This document shows positions 33,314 through 45,399 of a stretch of DNA of 64,000 nucleotides, one piece after another (within the stretch, counting starts at the first letter, position 1; every line of letters begins with the position of its first letter). The notes under the pieces were generated by a model. That model saw only the letters and a list, made by a program, of their open reading frames with translations. It was not told the origin of the DNA and did not search any database. This DNA is from Aquanectria penicillioides (lineage: Eukaryota > Ascomycota > Sordariomycetes > Hypocreales > Nectriaceae), in the NCBI GenBank assembly GCA_003415625.1, contig PYIU01000002.1, positions 4,960,001 to 5,024,000 of the forward strand, given 5' to 3'. The position numbers and the translations under genes were made by a program.

Positions 33314-35858
33314 ATGGCTCCTGGCGATGCAGGGTATAATACTAACATCGAGGACTTGAGAGAGACCGAATTTCCCATGATCAAAGGTCCGTAATCAAGA
33401 GAGAAGCAAGTTTTATTCTAGCCCACACGTCTTATTCTAACCTCTTGTCTAAGACTCCATCTACCTTGATCATGCGGGAGCTACCCTATGTCCCAAGTCC
33501 GTCATGGACGCATTTGCCTCTGAGATGACATCGGCTCTCTATGGCAACCCACACTCTGCCTCTCCCTCCTCTCAACAATCAACTACCCGTATTGAAGATG
33601 CTCGCATGCATCTCTTGTCCTTCTTTGGTGCAGACCCCGCTGATTACGACCTAATCTTCGTCCCCAACGCAACTGCTGGAGTCAAGGTCGTGGTTGACGC
33701 ACTAAGATCCCACCCTCAAGGGTGGCTCTATGCCTACCATGAAGCCTGTCACACAAGTCTAGTTGGAGCACGAGAAGAGGCCACATACAACGCATGTCTT
33801 GGCGATGATGGTGTTCAGTCTTGGATCGATGGCGGGGACCCTTTCTGCGACCTTCCTCACACACGGCCCCCTACAACACTCTTTTCATACTCGGCTCAAT
33901 CCCACATGGACGGGAAACGATATCCCCTTACATGGAGCAGAGATTTAAAAAACACACTAGAAGGATCCCAGTCTGAGATCCTCACACTTCTAGATGCATC
34001 TTCATTTTGTGCAACATCTCACCTTGCTCTCGATGATCCAAACATCTCACCAGATTTCGTTGCCCTCAGCTTGTACAAAATTTTCGGATTCCCAGACCTT
34101 GGAGCTCTCATCGTTCGAAGATCTGCAGAGCATGTTTTTGACCATCGCAGATACTTCGGAGGAGGTACCGTCGATATGGTTATCTGCGGCAAGGAACAGT
34201 GGCATGCACCAAAGTCCCAATTTCTCCATGAGCGGCTAGAAGATGGTACTCTGCCCTTCCATAACATAGTTGCACTTGATATTGCTATGGACATGCACAA
34301 AAAGCTGTTTGGCTCGATGGATCAAGTGAGGGCCCATACGTCGTACCTAACAGACCGGTTGCTGAAAGGATTAAGTGGTTTACGCCATACAACCGGAGAG
34401 CCCGTGTGCTTAATTTATACCAATTTTCTCAACGACCCCGAATCTCTAGGAACTGGACCAGTCGTGTCCTTCAATATTAGAAACTGCATGGGAGCTTGGA
34501 TCAGCCTTCACGAGTTCGAAAAGCTTGCTTGTCTGAAGAAGATGCATGTTCGAACAGGTGGGCTGTGTAGTCCTGGCAGTATAGCCTCCGCTCTTAGTCT
34601 AAAGCCTTGGGAAATGAAGAGAAACCTCTCTGCTGGTTTCCGATGCGGAACCGAGAATGACATCATGTCTGGGAAACCTACAGGTGTCATTCGTGCGAGT
34701 CTCGGGGCGATGAGTACAAGAACAGATGTTGACCAATTTATCAACTTCATAAGAGAATTCTTCCAGGAGACAACGCTACCCACAGTGGACGTAGAACAAC
34801 TGGGTGATGAAGCGCGCAGTGCTCCTAAAGTCCAGGTAGGCCTTCGGGTCAAGTCTATCACTATATATCCCATCAAGAGCTGTGGAGGCTTTTCTATTCC
34901 GCAGGGTACCTCGTGGGAAATCAGACCAGAAGGACTCGCCTGGGATCGAGAGTGGTGTTTGCTACACCAAGGATCAGGGAATGCCTTGAGTCAAAAACGC
35001 TGTCCAAAAATGGCCCTCTTGCAACCAAAACTAGATTTCAACCAGGGATCGTTGGTAATCACATACTGTGGAGATATTGGCGATGATTACCCAAACCAGA
35101 TTTCCATACCTCTGTCCCCAAACCCGGCACTGATTGACGCGGGATTCCGCCAACTTTCGTCCCGAGTATGCGGCGATCAAATCTCCGCGCAGATTTATGC
35201 CTCCCACGAAATTAATGAATTCTTCTCCAGATCACTAGGAGTACCATGTGTCCTGGCTAGATTCCCGCCAGGCGGGTTTGGGTTGGGTAGTCGACTCTCG
35301 AAGGCACAGATGCAGAGACATCAACATCCACATAGGACCAGCAGGCTGCCGGGTTCATTCCCAGAAATGCCCTCACCTCCTGATTCTGACTCCGAGCAAC
35401 ATCAGACGGGCAAGATTTTACTTTCAAACGAGAGCCCAATTCTGATGATTTATAGCTCTAGCGTCGACGCGTTAAATAAAGAGATTGACCATCGAGGAGG
35501 AAATGTGGTATCAGATAGAGCCTTTCGCGCAAACGTTGTGCTAGAGACGGCCGCGGGCATCGAAGTACACCCTCCATTTTCTGAAGACGAATGGGACTCG
35601 TTGCGGATTGGCCATCAGAATTTCAAGCTACTTGGTTCATGCCGCAGATGCCAGATGGTTTGCGTGGATCAGAAAACCGCTGAGAAAAAAGAGGAGCCAT
35701 ATGTGACACTTGCCAAGACGAGGAGGTTTGATGGAAAGGTCTACTTTGGAGTTCACATGAAGCATGATCCTCCCGCCCAGATCGACTACCGCAGCAAGGA
35801 AACCCAATATCCAACAATTGAAGTTGGCGAACTAGTCGAAGTGGAAGCCAGGGAGTAG
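33314..35858 (+). CDS. hxB: Molybdenum cofactor sulfurase
   Basis: PLP enzyme that sulfurates the Moco of xanthine dehydrogenase and aldehyde oxidase-type enzymes (HxB in Aspergillus). Exons 33314-33386 and 33454-35858 give 825 residues. The N-terminal NifS-like domain begins at YLDHAGATL (about residue 28), has the PLP lysine in LSLYKIFGFPDLG (Lys233) and the catalytic cysteine in RTGGLCSPG (Cys396). The C-terminal MOSC part starts around VKSITIYPIKSCGG and ends with the beta-barrel MOSC domain (FKLLGSCRRCQMVCVDQ). The intron is required to place an ATG before DSIYLDHAGAT; its 3' end reads TCTAAG, an unusual AAG acceptor. No upstream ATG is better placed. Both halves are intact, so a two-domain enzyme is expected. 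Confidence 0.94.
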
Positions 35859-36044
35859 ATCCATCGGAGTTGCATTTGCACCAGCACATGGAGAGATAGC
35901 TTAACGACTGAAGCATTTAAAGAATACATTTTTTTCTAACCTGACCTTGAAATATGTTTCCATGAGCCAAAGGAAAAAGCCTTGCTAAGCAAGCCTTTTC
36001 ATTGTGACCAAGAGAAATAAACAGGAAAACCAGGTGGGTTTTGT
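35859..36044. other. Short convergent 3' spacer
   Basis: 186 bp between the ends of the Moco sulfurase and GH15 genes; nothing else seen. Confidence 0.5.
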
Positions 36045-38477
36045 TTATCTCGTCTCTGTCCAGCCCTCAGCGGCCCGGTCAAGATTGAACGCGGCGCTGA
36101 TCAGCGCCAGGTGGCTGAACGCCTGGGGAGTATTTCCCAATTGCTCACCACTACGTGCAATCTCTTCAGAGAACATGCAGAGGTGGTTGGAAAAGCCGAG
36201 CATGTTCTCAAAGAGATTGATGGCCCGAGTGAGGTACCTGGGCTCGTAGACGCTGGCGCGGGTCATGGCCTCGACGAGCCAGAAGGTGCACATACTGAAG
36301 GCGCCCTCTTTGCCGCCAACGCCTGCATAAAATCACGGCGGGTTAGTTTTTCGGTTAAGGAGTGATGCGGGAAGCTGAAACGTACCGTCATCTGAGAGCT
36401 CAGCGTCATAGCGATATACCAAGCCTGTGCTGGTCAAGCCGCCCTTCTCGGGGGGAAGCAGAATACGATCGAGAGTGTTAGTAAACCGCGGGTCGCATGG
36501 GGAAATGAAGAAGACGAGGGGAGCGATGAGAATTGACGAGTCAAGCATCGTGTTGTTCTCGAAGCTCTGGACAAAGGAACCCATCTCCGTGTTGTAGCCT
36601 TACTCCGTGTTAGTCCATGATAATGAACGTCCTTCAGCAGACGAATCTGACCTTTCTCCATGACTCGCTCGTAGAGATTGTCTCGCGCCTCCATCCACTT
36701 GGCTCTGTTGGGACACGGGAAACACCTCTTCTCGGCAAGACGAAGGCCTCGATCAAATGCTACCCAGAGCATGACTTGCGAATACGTAAAGTGCTGCTTC
36801 TTGTTTCGAACCTCCCAAATGGACATGTCGGGATCTGGTGCAGAATTTTGTTAGCCATGAATTTGTTCACTCCTTCAGGATGAACTCACCGTCAATAATG
36901 GTCAACACGTAATCTACAACTTTATCAGCAAGAGGCGTTGATTAAAAGAGGTTCTGAAACCCACCAAGAATATCTCGCACGGCACGCCATACATCCCACG
37001 GGATAGGCTTGCCAAATTTGTTGTAGAGGTAAATGGCATCCATGAGTTCTCCATAAATGTCAAACTGCTGATGGAACGCCGCTCCGTTTCCAATGCGGAC
37101 AGGGCTGCTACCGCGATATCCTTCCAGATGGTCGAGTGTCGTCTCCGGGATGTCTGTTTCGCCTCGAATGGTGAACATAATTGGCAGCCCGCCGTCCGGT
37201 CCCCGGGAGCGAATGAACCTCTCCATGGTGAACTCCATGTAAGCATCGGCTTCGGCCTTGAACCCAAGACGGAGGAGAATGTAGATGGTGAAACTCGAGT
37301 CACGGATCCAACAGTATCTGTAGTCCCAGTTTCGGACTCCACCGATGGCCTCAGGGACGGAGAAGGTCGGCGATGCAACGATTGCCCCAGTGGGTTCTGT
37401 TGAAATGTAAGAATGAATAAGTATGAATATGGATAACGGATCTCACCATATGTCATCATTTTCAGGATCATCAAGCTTCTGGAGACCACTTCTCTCCAGC
37501 GTCCCTTGTACTTTGACTGCGAGATGAAGTTGAACCAAAAGCTCTGGGTGTCGTGTTGCTGGGCGTCCAAAATCATAGCTGTGATGCTCGTTGTGATATG
37601 GTTGGGAATATCGTTTCGAAGGACAAAGGAGATGGTCTGGCCTTCGTGGATCTCAATGCGAGCTACGAGGCCTTCGCCTAGCATGCGGTCGCGCCTCACT
37701 TTCTTGAAGGTGATGCTTGGGAAGCTATTACCCTCTTCACCATTGTCAAGCGCCACGTCTAGTTGAAGCTTAACGTCCTTGCTGTGAAATGTTGCGATCT
37801 TGCTTTCGGCGCTCCCCGGACTATGGGATTCCTGAAGGAGAGTGGTTACATGGGCCTCGTTGCCATAGCCAAATGCTGGGAAGATCTCGACGTCTATGCG
37901 ACATTAGCATGTTGAGAAACTGCATCACCGGAAAGTATCGTACCGAGTGTCAATGAGCCACGAATGCATTCCACCCGCCTGACGAGCCACTTCTTCAGTT
38001 CTTCCTGAACCTTGGTGGATTCCTGAAAGGAGGTCTGCTTGTAGCCTCTGGTCATGACCCGAGCGCTCCTGGGGCGCGGAAAGAAGTCGACCAAATCGAC
38101 CACTCCGTCCTCGTGAATGTATCTCGTTTGCAAGATACAGGTCGAAGGCAAGTACTGCTGCTTCGTGGTACAGGTCACATCGGCTGGCGGAGAAATACTA
38201 AAGTGACCGCCTTTGTCCTTATCTAGCAGACGGCAAAACACGGAAGGGGAATCGAAATCAGGCCTGTCGAAGCTTCAGTTACGAAGCCCCAAGCTGGAGT
38301 GGAGCCGAGCTTGCCGAGGGTTGCCTACCAGCACATGAAGTCAACACTTCCATCCATGCCGACCAGAGCGCAAGTGTGCATGTTTCCAATCATGCCATAG
38401 TCTTCAATTGGAAGGTAGCCCCCTCCCTGGACTCGGCGAGAGCTTCCATGGTGAGTGAATGGGCATTGAGACGTCAT
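36045..38477 (-). CDS. GH15 glycoside hydrolase with trehalase-like N-terminal domain
   Basis: Predicted intracellular alpha-glucan or trehalose hydrolase. Eight exons: 38477-38329, 38263-37944, 37893-37447, 37396-36965, 36913-36890, 36834-36652, 36598-36386, 36322-36045; phases join throughout to 681 residues. N-terminal trehalase-like beta domain: [31 protein letters not shown]. The (alpha/alpha)6 catalytic domain has [16 protein letters not shown], a putative acid in [10 protein letters not shown] and a putative base in [16 protein letters not shown]. No signal peptide. Start at [10 protein letters not shown]; the frame is open further upstream but with no ATG context or similarity. Exons 3-7 are all multiples of three and lie between phase-1 introns, including a 24-nt exon. 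The last 3' splice site but one reads AAG. Substrate (starch-like, trehalose) cannot be decided from sequence alone. Confidence 0.88.
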
Positions 38478-41400
38478 AGTGTTGATGCGTTGAGGGGACG
38501 GACTGGTGTCCTTGGGAAGGATAACTCGGGCTGAAAGGATGGAGTCGGCTCTTTTATAGACACCAACACAGGATCCGATCCGGGGAGACGGCGCCAGCCG
38601 ACCGGAAGTCGGGTCAAATCCGAGCAGCAAATCCACGGCGAGAAGTGAAGCTATGGAGCTGAGTGGCTTGGGCGAGCTCCTTGGAAACCGAGTATAGTGC
38701 ATGCGGGGGGGGATGCATATAGACTTTCACGATGCGCGGGTGGCTTCGTCGTCGAGTGGCCGCAATGACATGACCCGTTACCCAAAGGAGACGAGTCTAT
38801 TTCCACGGGGAACCAACCCGGCCGAAGACGTGGGGGGTTGCGCCTCGAATGAGAATTGCGTCTTGGGAACGACTGGATTTCGGGCTTTGCACTTTGCTGA
38901 CCAAGCTCGCCGTCATTGCAGCATGTCATAGACTTGGGACACGGGAACGGCGAGGGCGCCGAGCGCCGCCCACATTCGCCTGTTTCTTGAGCGTTTAGGG
39001 CACTTTTACAGTGCCGGCCAAGTCGGATACTTTGTAATGACAAGAACAAATGGGTTTGTTTTTCTGGAGAGCCTCGTGATGGTAACAAGTTCGCCACTGT
39101 TCAAACAAGCGGGTAAAGTTGCCGATTGTCTCCTCAGGATATCCACATTAATGCGACTTAAGGATGAGTGCTGGTTTAACGAAGAGCCCTGGATCCCTTC
39201 AACCTCTTGAATAACCTTATAATTTTCACGAATGGGGAGTACAGGAAGTCAGATACCTGACCTTGCCTTTGTTTTATTGTAGGAAAGCCCCAACTTCAAT
39301 GACCAAAGTCTCATGTCAAGCCACATGCGCTAGGTTGCAGATGTGGAGCAACGGGCCCAAAAAACAGTGTTGTGTAAGTCGTTGGTTTCAAGGTGTAAAT
39401 GTAAGTGCTTGCGAAGACAGTTTAGAATCTAGGCATGTTAATTAAGGAATGCTTAAAGGGGCCCTGAGTTTTCCCCCTTCCTCATGACGACGATGTAGTC
39501 CAAACACTGATAGTGTGCGAACATGCGCTTGTCTACGTATTCACGATGAGAGCACATCGTGACAACGGATAATGTCATTCTGCATGCATTGAAATTGCAA
39601 TCACTTGTCCAGTGTGCACTTGTCTCTGACGTGTTCTCAAGTGGTTCCACAGACACTTCAGCTGACGAAGATTGAGAATATTTGGGTCGATCTGTATTCC
39701 TTTTCTTCAGTTTTATCTTGAATGTATTTAATAATGGCAAAGCTAAAATGAAAGACTCACACGATCTCATCTTACATTGAGAGACCTCCTATCCACTTCC
39801 AGACTCTGACAATTTCTAAGTTGCTCGATTATCCTAACCAACGGCTGCTAGAGTCAGATGAATTCCCTAAATTTCTCGGAATAGAAATCATATCGGATTT
39901 GAGAATACTATTATCAACAGCATACATGGCCCATCGCAATAGTAATGGATATGCCCCATTATCACATTGCAGGGCAAAGTGTCCTAAGCTCTTCCATCGA
40001 CAGGGCTATTGCCGACGGTAACCACTAATTTTAGGGCATCGTCTCCCTATTAGGAGGACAGCTACGATTTGTATCGGCGCGGAGCAGACCCAATCGGGCG
40101 TGCGTCCCTGGGTGTCGAGTATCTCTTTGATAGTCACGCTGGCTGGTCCATCTTGCCTTGGTGAGTTGATATTGGACCTCTGGAGTAAGTGGATTCGTGG
40201 GAGTAGAACATGGAGCCCGGCATAGCTTCTCTGGACTCCGGCGTATTTCCGATCCTATATCTAGCTTTCGGGAGAGAGGATTTGAAACTGGCGTGGTGGA
40301 CGACGTGTAAGAGTGGTTGACATTGGAGTTGCCACTAGGGCGGGAGATGCTTGAAAACATCCATGATTCTACGAGTTGGTGGACTTGCTAGATATTGAAT
40401 AGGACAGCCACGCAAGAGACCTAGTCACGACCATTGGGACAGAATGCGATCACGAATATATTTACGTAGTTGACTTCTCTAGAGATTGTTGATAATTATG
40501 GGTCGTCTATTTTTAGAGAGCCTGTATTCGAAACAGCAGCTGTGCGTTTGCGAGAAGTCAAGAAAACACCGAAAGTAAGGGATGGGACAGCCAGGGGCCA
40601 AGCTGATGGTATGCAATTGAGAATGCCACGACAACTAAACAATGAAGAAGTGCAGAGCGACATGAAGAAGGGCGAGATAATAACACTGAAAATCTTGGCA
40701 ATGGAACGGGGGAATGCATGACAGACGCCAAGTCTCAATTCACTTTTGTGGTTGCCTGTGTCGTATTCAAGCCCCGGTTTGAGCCGCGGTGCCTGATGGC
40801 GGCGACCACGAACATGCACCGTGTGGACGTGGTGGAGCACGCGCTGAGCCCGGCTGAAGGGCCCGGGGACCTAGCGGCGGTGTCTGAAGGAGCCCGGGCG
40901 GCAAGACGGAGTCTTCGGGCATGTGATGTTCTGTGATGCTAGCGGGTGAACAACCCCTGACCATCACCCAGCACGATGAGGGTCTGGGCGGGCTCAGGTC
41001 CGGAAGCACTACAAGCTGTGGTCTTTGCCTTTCGGACTCTGGAAGAGCAGGGTCGGTCGTGATCCTACGACAAGACAGGCCGAGGCCGGGATGAGGAGGG
41101 AAAAACATTGAAAAGTAAAATCACCAACGTCAAGGCGCACGCGGCCACGGACAAATGTAAAGCGTTCATCAGCCCTACAAGGGCTCAAAGCCCAGACAAT
41201 GCCATGGCACCTGTGGCTTTCATGGCGACCGATGTGAAGCTGTTCCCCAGATCTGGCCAACCGGGGAGTACGGGGCACGGAGGATGAAGGGGAAAAACGA
41301 TCCGGGCATTGAGCAATTGACAAGGTGCGGTTTAAAAAAAAAACGTCCATGTGATGCACGGCGAGGCCTGTAGATCGCTCGTCTGTGCGGCGTGTGATGT

Positions 41401-42627
41401 CGGTGGGCATGAGCACAATTGCTTGATCTGGAGGCGGATGCAACGCTGGTCTGCTGATGACTTTTTGCGCATAGGGATGCATAAAAATTCTGGACCATGT
41501 AAGTTACTCTGTATATGGAGTTTATACTTGCCGTCCAAGAATTATGGTGGATGGAGCTGGCCCGGACCTGAAGGGAAAAAGAGCAAAAGGTCGCGAGGGC
41601 GCTTGTTAGCCAAGCCGCGGTCCACATTTCATCTAGGGGGGGAGGGAGGGATGAGCGTGCGCTGGTTTAGGGTGGGCGACGGACCGAAGCAAGTGAATTA
41701 CGCAGCATCACCAGGCCAGCGAAAGGTTAGAGTTATCTTGTAAGCATCAGTGAGCACAGGACGGACTAGAGTGCCCCATACTGCCAGGTATGACTATATG
41801 GGCGAGTATGAGTATGGGCATGAGTAGGCGGGTAGGTCTGAATATCAGCGTCAGCGTCAGCACCAGCCTCAGGAAGGTGAACGGATGGAACAGAAAGAAA
41901 GTAAGAAAGAAGCGAAGAAAACAAAGACCCTTGCTGTGGATGCACACCCCCTAATACCGCACAGCACCGCCGGTACTTACGTGTGCAACAAGAAAGGCGG
42001 TGATTGATTGATTGATCGATATTGATCGATTTCATGGCGCTGGCTGTGTCCTCCCTCTGGCATGCAAGTCAGGGCATTTTTGCAGCTGGCATCCAGGTGT
42101 ATCTCTCTCCACTCTTCCCGGCCACCCCGTCTCAGGTACAAGCTCCACGCGACCAACCAGACAGGGACACAAACACAGGGTCCCCAAAGGACCAAGGACC
42201 GCAGACAAAGAAGGACGACAGTCGGGATAGGAAAGACGAAGGACATGCTGCAACTTGCCAGTCTGCCGGCTTCCCGAGAAGCCAAACGCGCTGACCCGGC
42301 CAACTGATGATGCAGACTGGCCTTAGTCCATCGACATCCCAATCCAGAACGGCGCCGCCAGCCAACCACCAGCCCTCGATCTCTCCTTAGCCTCTGTCCC
42401 GGCCCAGTCCAGGCCAGGCCACTCCTGGTCAGTCGACACCCCCCCAAAGTGGCTCCCCAGTGGCTCCTCAGTGGCCCCCTTCCCACTGGCCTCCCCCCTT
42501 AGCGTCCAGTGTGAGGCGCGAGCGAGTCGCCAGCTGGACCGACCATCAGCTCTCCCTCCTCATATGGATAGTGTGCATCGGGGGCCTCTACATGGTAGTT
42601 ATACATATCAATGCGCCTGTCCCCATC
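38478..42627. other. Gene-less 4.15-kb stretch
   Basis: The longest non-AT-rich gap in the window. The first ~220 bp is the GH15 promoter side. No spliced model with a recognisable domain could be built on either strand. One minus-strand ORF (40031-40360) is listed separately. The right end includes C/T-rich sequence leading to the transporter gene. Confidence 0.5.
40031..40360 (-). CDS. Unrecognised ORF, doubtful gene
   Basis: 109-residue ATG-initiated ORF (MFSSISRPSGNSNVNHSY...) ending ...NRSCPPNRETMP. Ser/Thr/Pro/Arg-rich, no hydrophobic core, no signal peptide, no family resemblance. It could be the first exon of a hypothetical protein or chance. Listed because it is the only candidate in a 4-kb gap. 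Confidence 0.15.
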   Translation of the reverse strand: MFSSISRPSGNSNVNHSYTSSTTPVSNPLSRKLDIGSEIRRSPEKLCRAPCSTPTNPLTPEVQYQLTKARWTSQRDYQRDTRHPGTHARLGLLRADTNRSCPPNRETMP

Positions 42628-44760
42628 ATGCCCGCTGCTCGTCATCCCCAGCCCTTCGATACTCCGTCTTCATCCTCTCCTTCTGCCTCGACCGACCTGC
42701 CCCTGATTTCTCCCGCAAGCTCCGACGACCACGACGCCCTCTCTTTGCTGCCGGATCCGGCTGTCGGCGCTCTCGCTCTACCGCCCCCATCCACCACCTC
42801 ATCCAACTCTCCTGCCATCAGAACTCCTGCCGTATCTTCTTCATCCTCGTCATCCTCGTCGCCGTCTTCTTCAGCAGCAGTACTGGTACCCCCGCCACCG
42901 CCCAAGACGTCATTAGGTATAGGGTCGAGAGGTCGTGAAGCAGCAGCCGGCCCGTCGTCCTCTGCTGCTCGGTCTGGGACCGGAGACGAAACCGACGACG
43001 AGATCGAGATGGAGCCCATCACCGGCCACCGTCGCCGCCGAAGCAGCTTGATGAACCCCGTCGGCAGCCAGCCTGGCCCGTCCAGCAGATCACGCGGCCC
43101 CAATGCCCCCATAAACGACAAGTCCAAGATCTCAGAGGAGACTGACGCCGACCATTACGCGGCCCGCGGAGACGAGTCTGGAGATGAGAGCTACACCGAC
43201 GAAGATCTGCATGACGATGAAGAGACCGGCTTGACTGCCAAGGGGAAAGACAGGAAGCAGAGGAAACGAAGGAGGAATACCCAGTTGGACCAGCGCATTG
43301 CCAGGGAGAAGAACAACATCACTGTCGAGGAGCGCAAAGAGGCTGACAAAGATGTCGTCAGGAGGCTGCTGGTCAATGGCGTGCTAATCCTACTGTGGTA
43401 TCTCTTTTCGCTGTCTATTTCACTTGTATGTTCACTTGCGCACCATCCTCGTGCATGCCGCCTCTCAGGCCGCGTCATGACCCAGTATAAAACCCGTTTA
43501 TATCAGGAAGCTAACCGGTGCGCAACAACAGTACAACAAATGGATGTTCTCCAAGGACAACCTCAACTTCCCGTTTCCCCTATTTACTACCTCCATGCAC
43601 ATGGTGGTTCAATTCATCCTCTCTGGGCTCGTCCTCTACTTCATCCCGTCGCTTAGACCAAACAATGGTCACAATTCCGACAACGGCAGGTCAAGGCACG
43701 AGTCTGAGTCTAATTCTACGGGCATGACCAAGATGTTTTATATCACTAGGATCGGCCCTTGTGGTGCTGCCACTGGTCTTGATATTGGACTGGGTAACAC
43801 ATCTCTCAAATTTATCAGCCTCACTTTTTACAGTACGTACCGCTCCTAACTCTACCTCCCCATCTTATTATCAAGAGCTAACTCTCAGTCCTAGCCATGT
43901 GCAAATCTTCCTCACTTGCCTTTGTTCTTTTGTTCGCTTTCGTTTTCCGTCTCGAAACCCCCACTTGGCGCCTCGTTGCCATCATTGCGACCATGACTCT
44001 AGGGGTCGTTCTCATGGTGTTTGGCGAGGTCGAGTTCAAGCTCGGCGGGTTTGCCCTCGTTATCTCAGCTGCCTTTTTCTCGGGTTTCCGCTGGGGTCTT
44101 ACCCAAATCCTCCTTCTCCGCAACCCTGCCACCTCGAATCCATTCTCGAGCATCTTCTTCCTCACGCCTGTCATGTTTCTCGTGCTCATCAGCCTTGCTA
44201 TCCCCGTCGAGGGCTTTGGCAACCTGATTGACGGCTTCAAAATCCTCGCTGACAGCTGGGGTGCTTTTATGGCTCCCCTTTTCTTGCTCTTCCCGGGTTG
44301 CCTGGCTTTCTGCATGACTGCTTCTGAGTTTGCTCTGCTAAAGCGAACCTCTGTCGTCACGCTCTCGATTGCGGGTATCTTCAAGGAGGTCGTTACCATC
44401 ACAGCCGCCACCCTCGTCTTCCATGACACCCTTACTCTCATCAACCTGATTGGTCTGCTTACCACCATGGCCGCAATCGCTGCTTACAACTACATCAAGA
44501 TCTCAAAGATGCGCCAGGAAGCGCAGCATGACGTTCATGATCGACACGTTACCACGGATGAAACATTTGCCATTCGCAGCCGGACCAGCACAAGCAGCGA
44601 CGAAGACGAGGATCGTGATGACGGTCCCGAGGAGGCTACAGGACTGTTGCGCCGGAGCCAGGACCAGCACGAGGGGCTCATTACTTCTGATGGTGATTTC
44701 CAACCGCTGCTCGAAACGTCGACCAACGCAGACGAGCACCGACCTCATCGATCTGACTAA
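42628..44760 (+). CDS. TPT/DUF250 transporter, SLC35C2-like
   Basis: Multi-pass membrane transporter of the nucleotide-sugar/triose-phosphate translocator family, expected in the Golgi or secretory pathway. Exons 42628-43425, 43532-43832 and 43895-44760 give 654 residues. The first ~240 residues are a cytosolic Ser/Pro- and acid-rich extension. Ten or so hydrophobic helices follow: RRLLVNGVLILLWYLFSLSIS, YNKWMFSKDNLNFPFPLF (family signature spanning intron 1), the GLDIGLGNTSLKFISLTFYT motif split by intron 2, then LAFVLLFAF, LFLLFPGCLAF and VVTLSIAGIFKEVVTITAA. The tail is acidic/Ser-rich. The frame opens at 42460; I prefer the ATG at 42628 because the earlier part shows no similarity, but this is unsure. 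Substrate unknown. Confidence 0.87.
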
Positions 44761-45399
44761 ATATTATTATAACGTATTCCTCCGAAATGGGGCATTTTTA
44801 TCATTATATTTACAAGGCATGACTCATCTGGCGACAGCATGGCCTCGCAGAGTTGTTCGATATCCTTGTGTGTATTATCAGAAAACTGGGCATCATAATA
44901 GGGGGGGGGGTTTCTTTTTTTAACGGACAGGTTGGATAAACAGGATCGGCTGGCATGAATTTCGTGTGTTACGTGCGCGTGTTGAATAAAGTCTGCATGT
45001 ATTTAGAGAGGGAGCCGAAGGACGAAAGACCAGGCGCGTGTCATATACGGAGAAGGCGGAGGAGGGTGTTGGCTGGCATGTCGATTAGAGACTTTGGCAT
45101 GCTTGGCACATGCATCGCATCACTGAGATACCCAATACCAGTTTCACGACGAAGAATTTTGTTCAGATGTCAAGCCCCCAGGTCGTATCAGATTGAACTG
45201 TTTAGTGTTTGTTTTAGCACATCTGTGTTGTCTTGTTGATTGACTGCGCCTTTTACTAGCCGTCCATCCCACGTAGACCTGCAATTATATATAGAATGCA
45301 TCATATATCCATCGCAACGGTCCCATGTACCGGAACCGACCCCCAACGCCGAAGAAAAAAAAATAATGTTCAGAATGCCCGTACGCCGCCGTGTCCATT
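44761..45399. other. Convergent 3' region, transporter / RBM42-like
   Basis: Flanks of two gene ends; contains a G10 run near 44902. No gene. Confidence 0.5.

Noticed and set aside
42460..42627. N-terminal extension of the transporter with one hydrophobic stretch
   Set aside because: Open in frame, but Trp/Pro-rich sequence with no similarity to the family; more likely 5' UTR.
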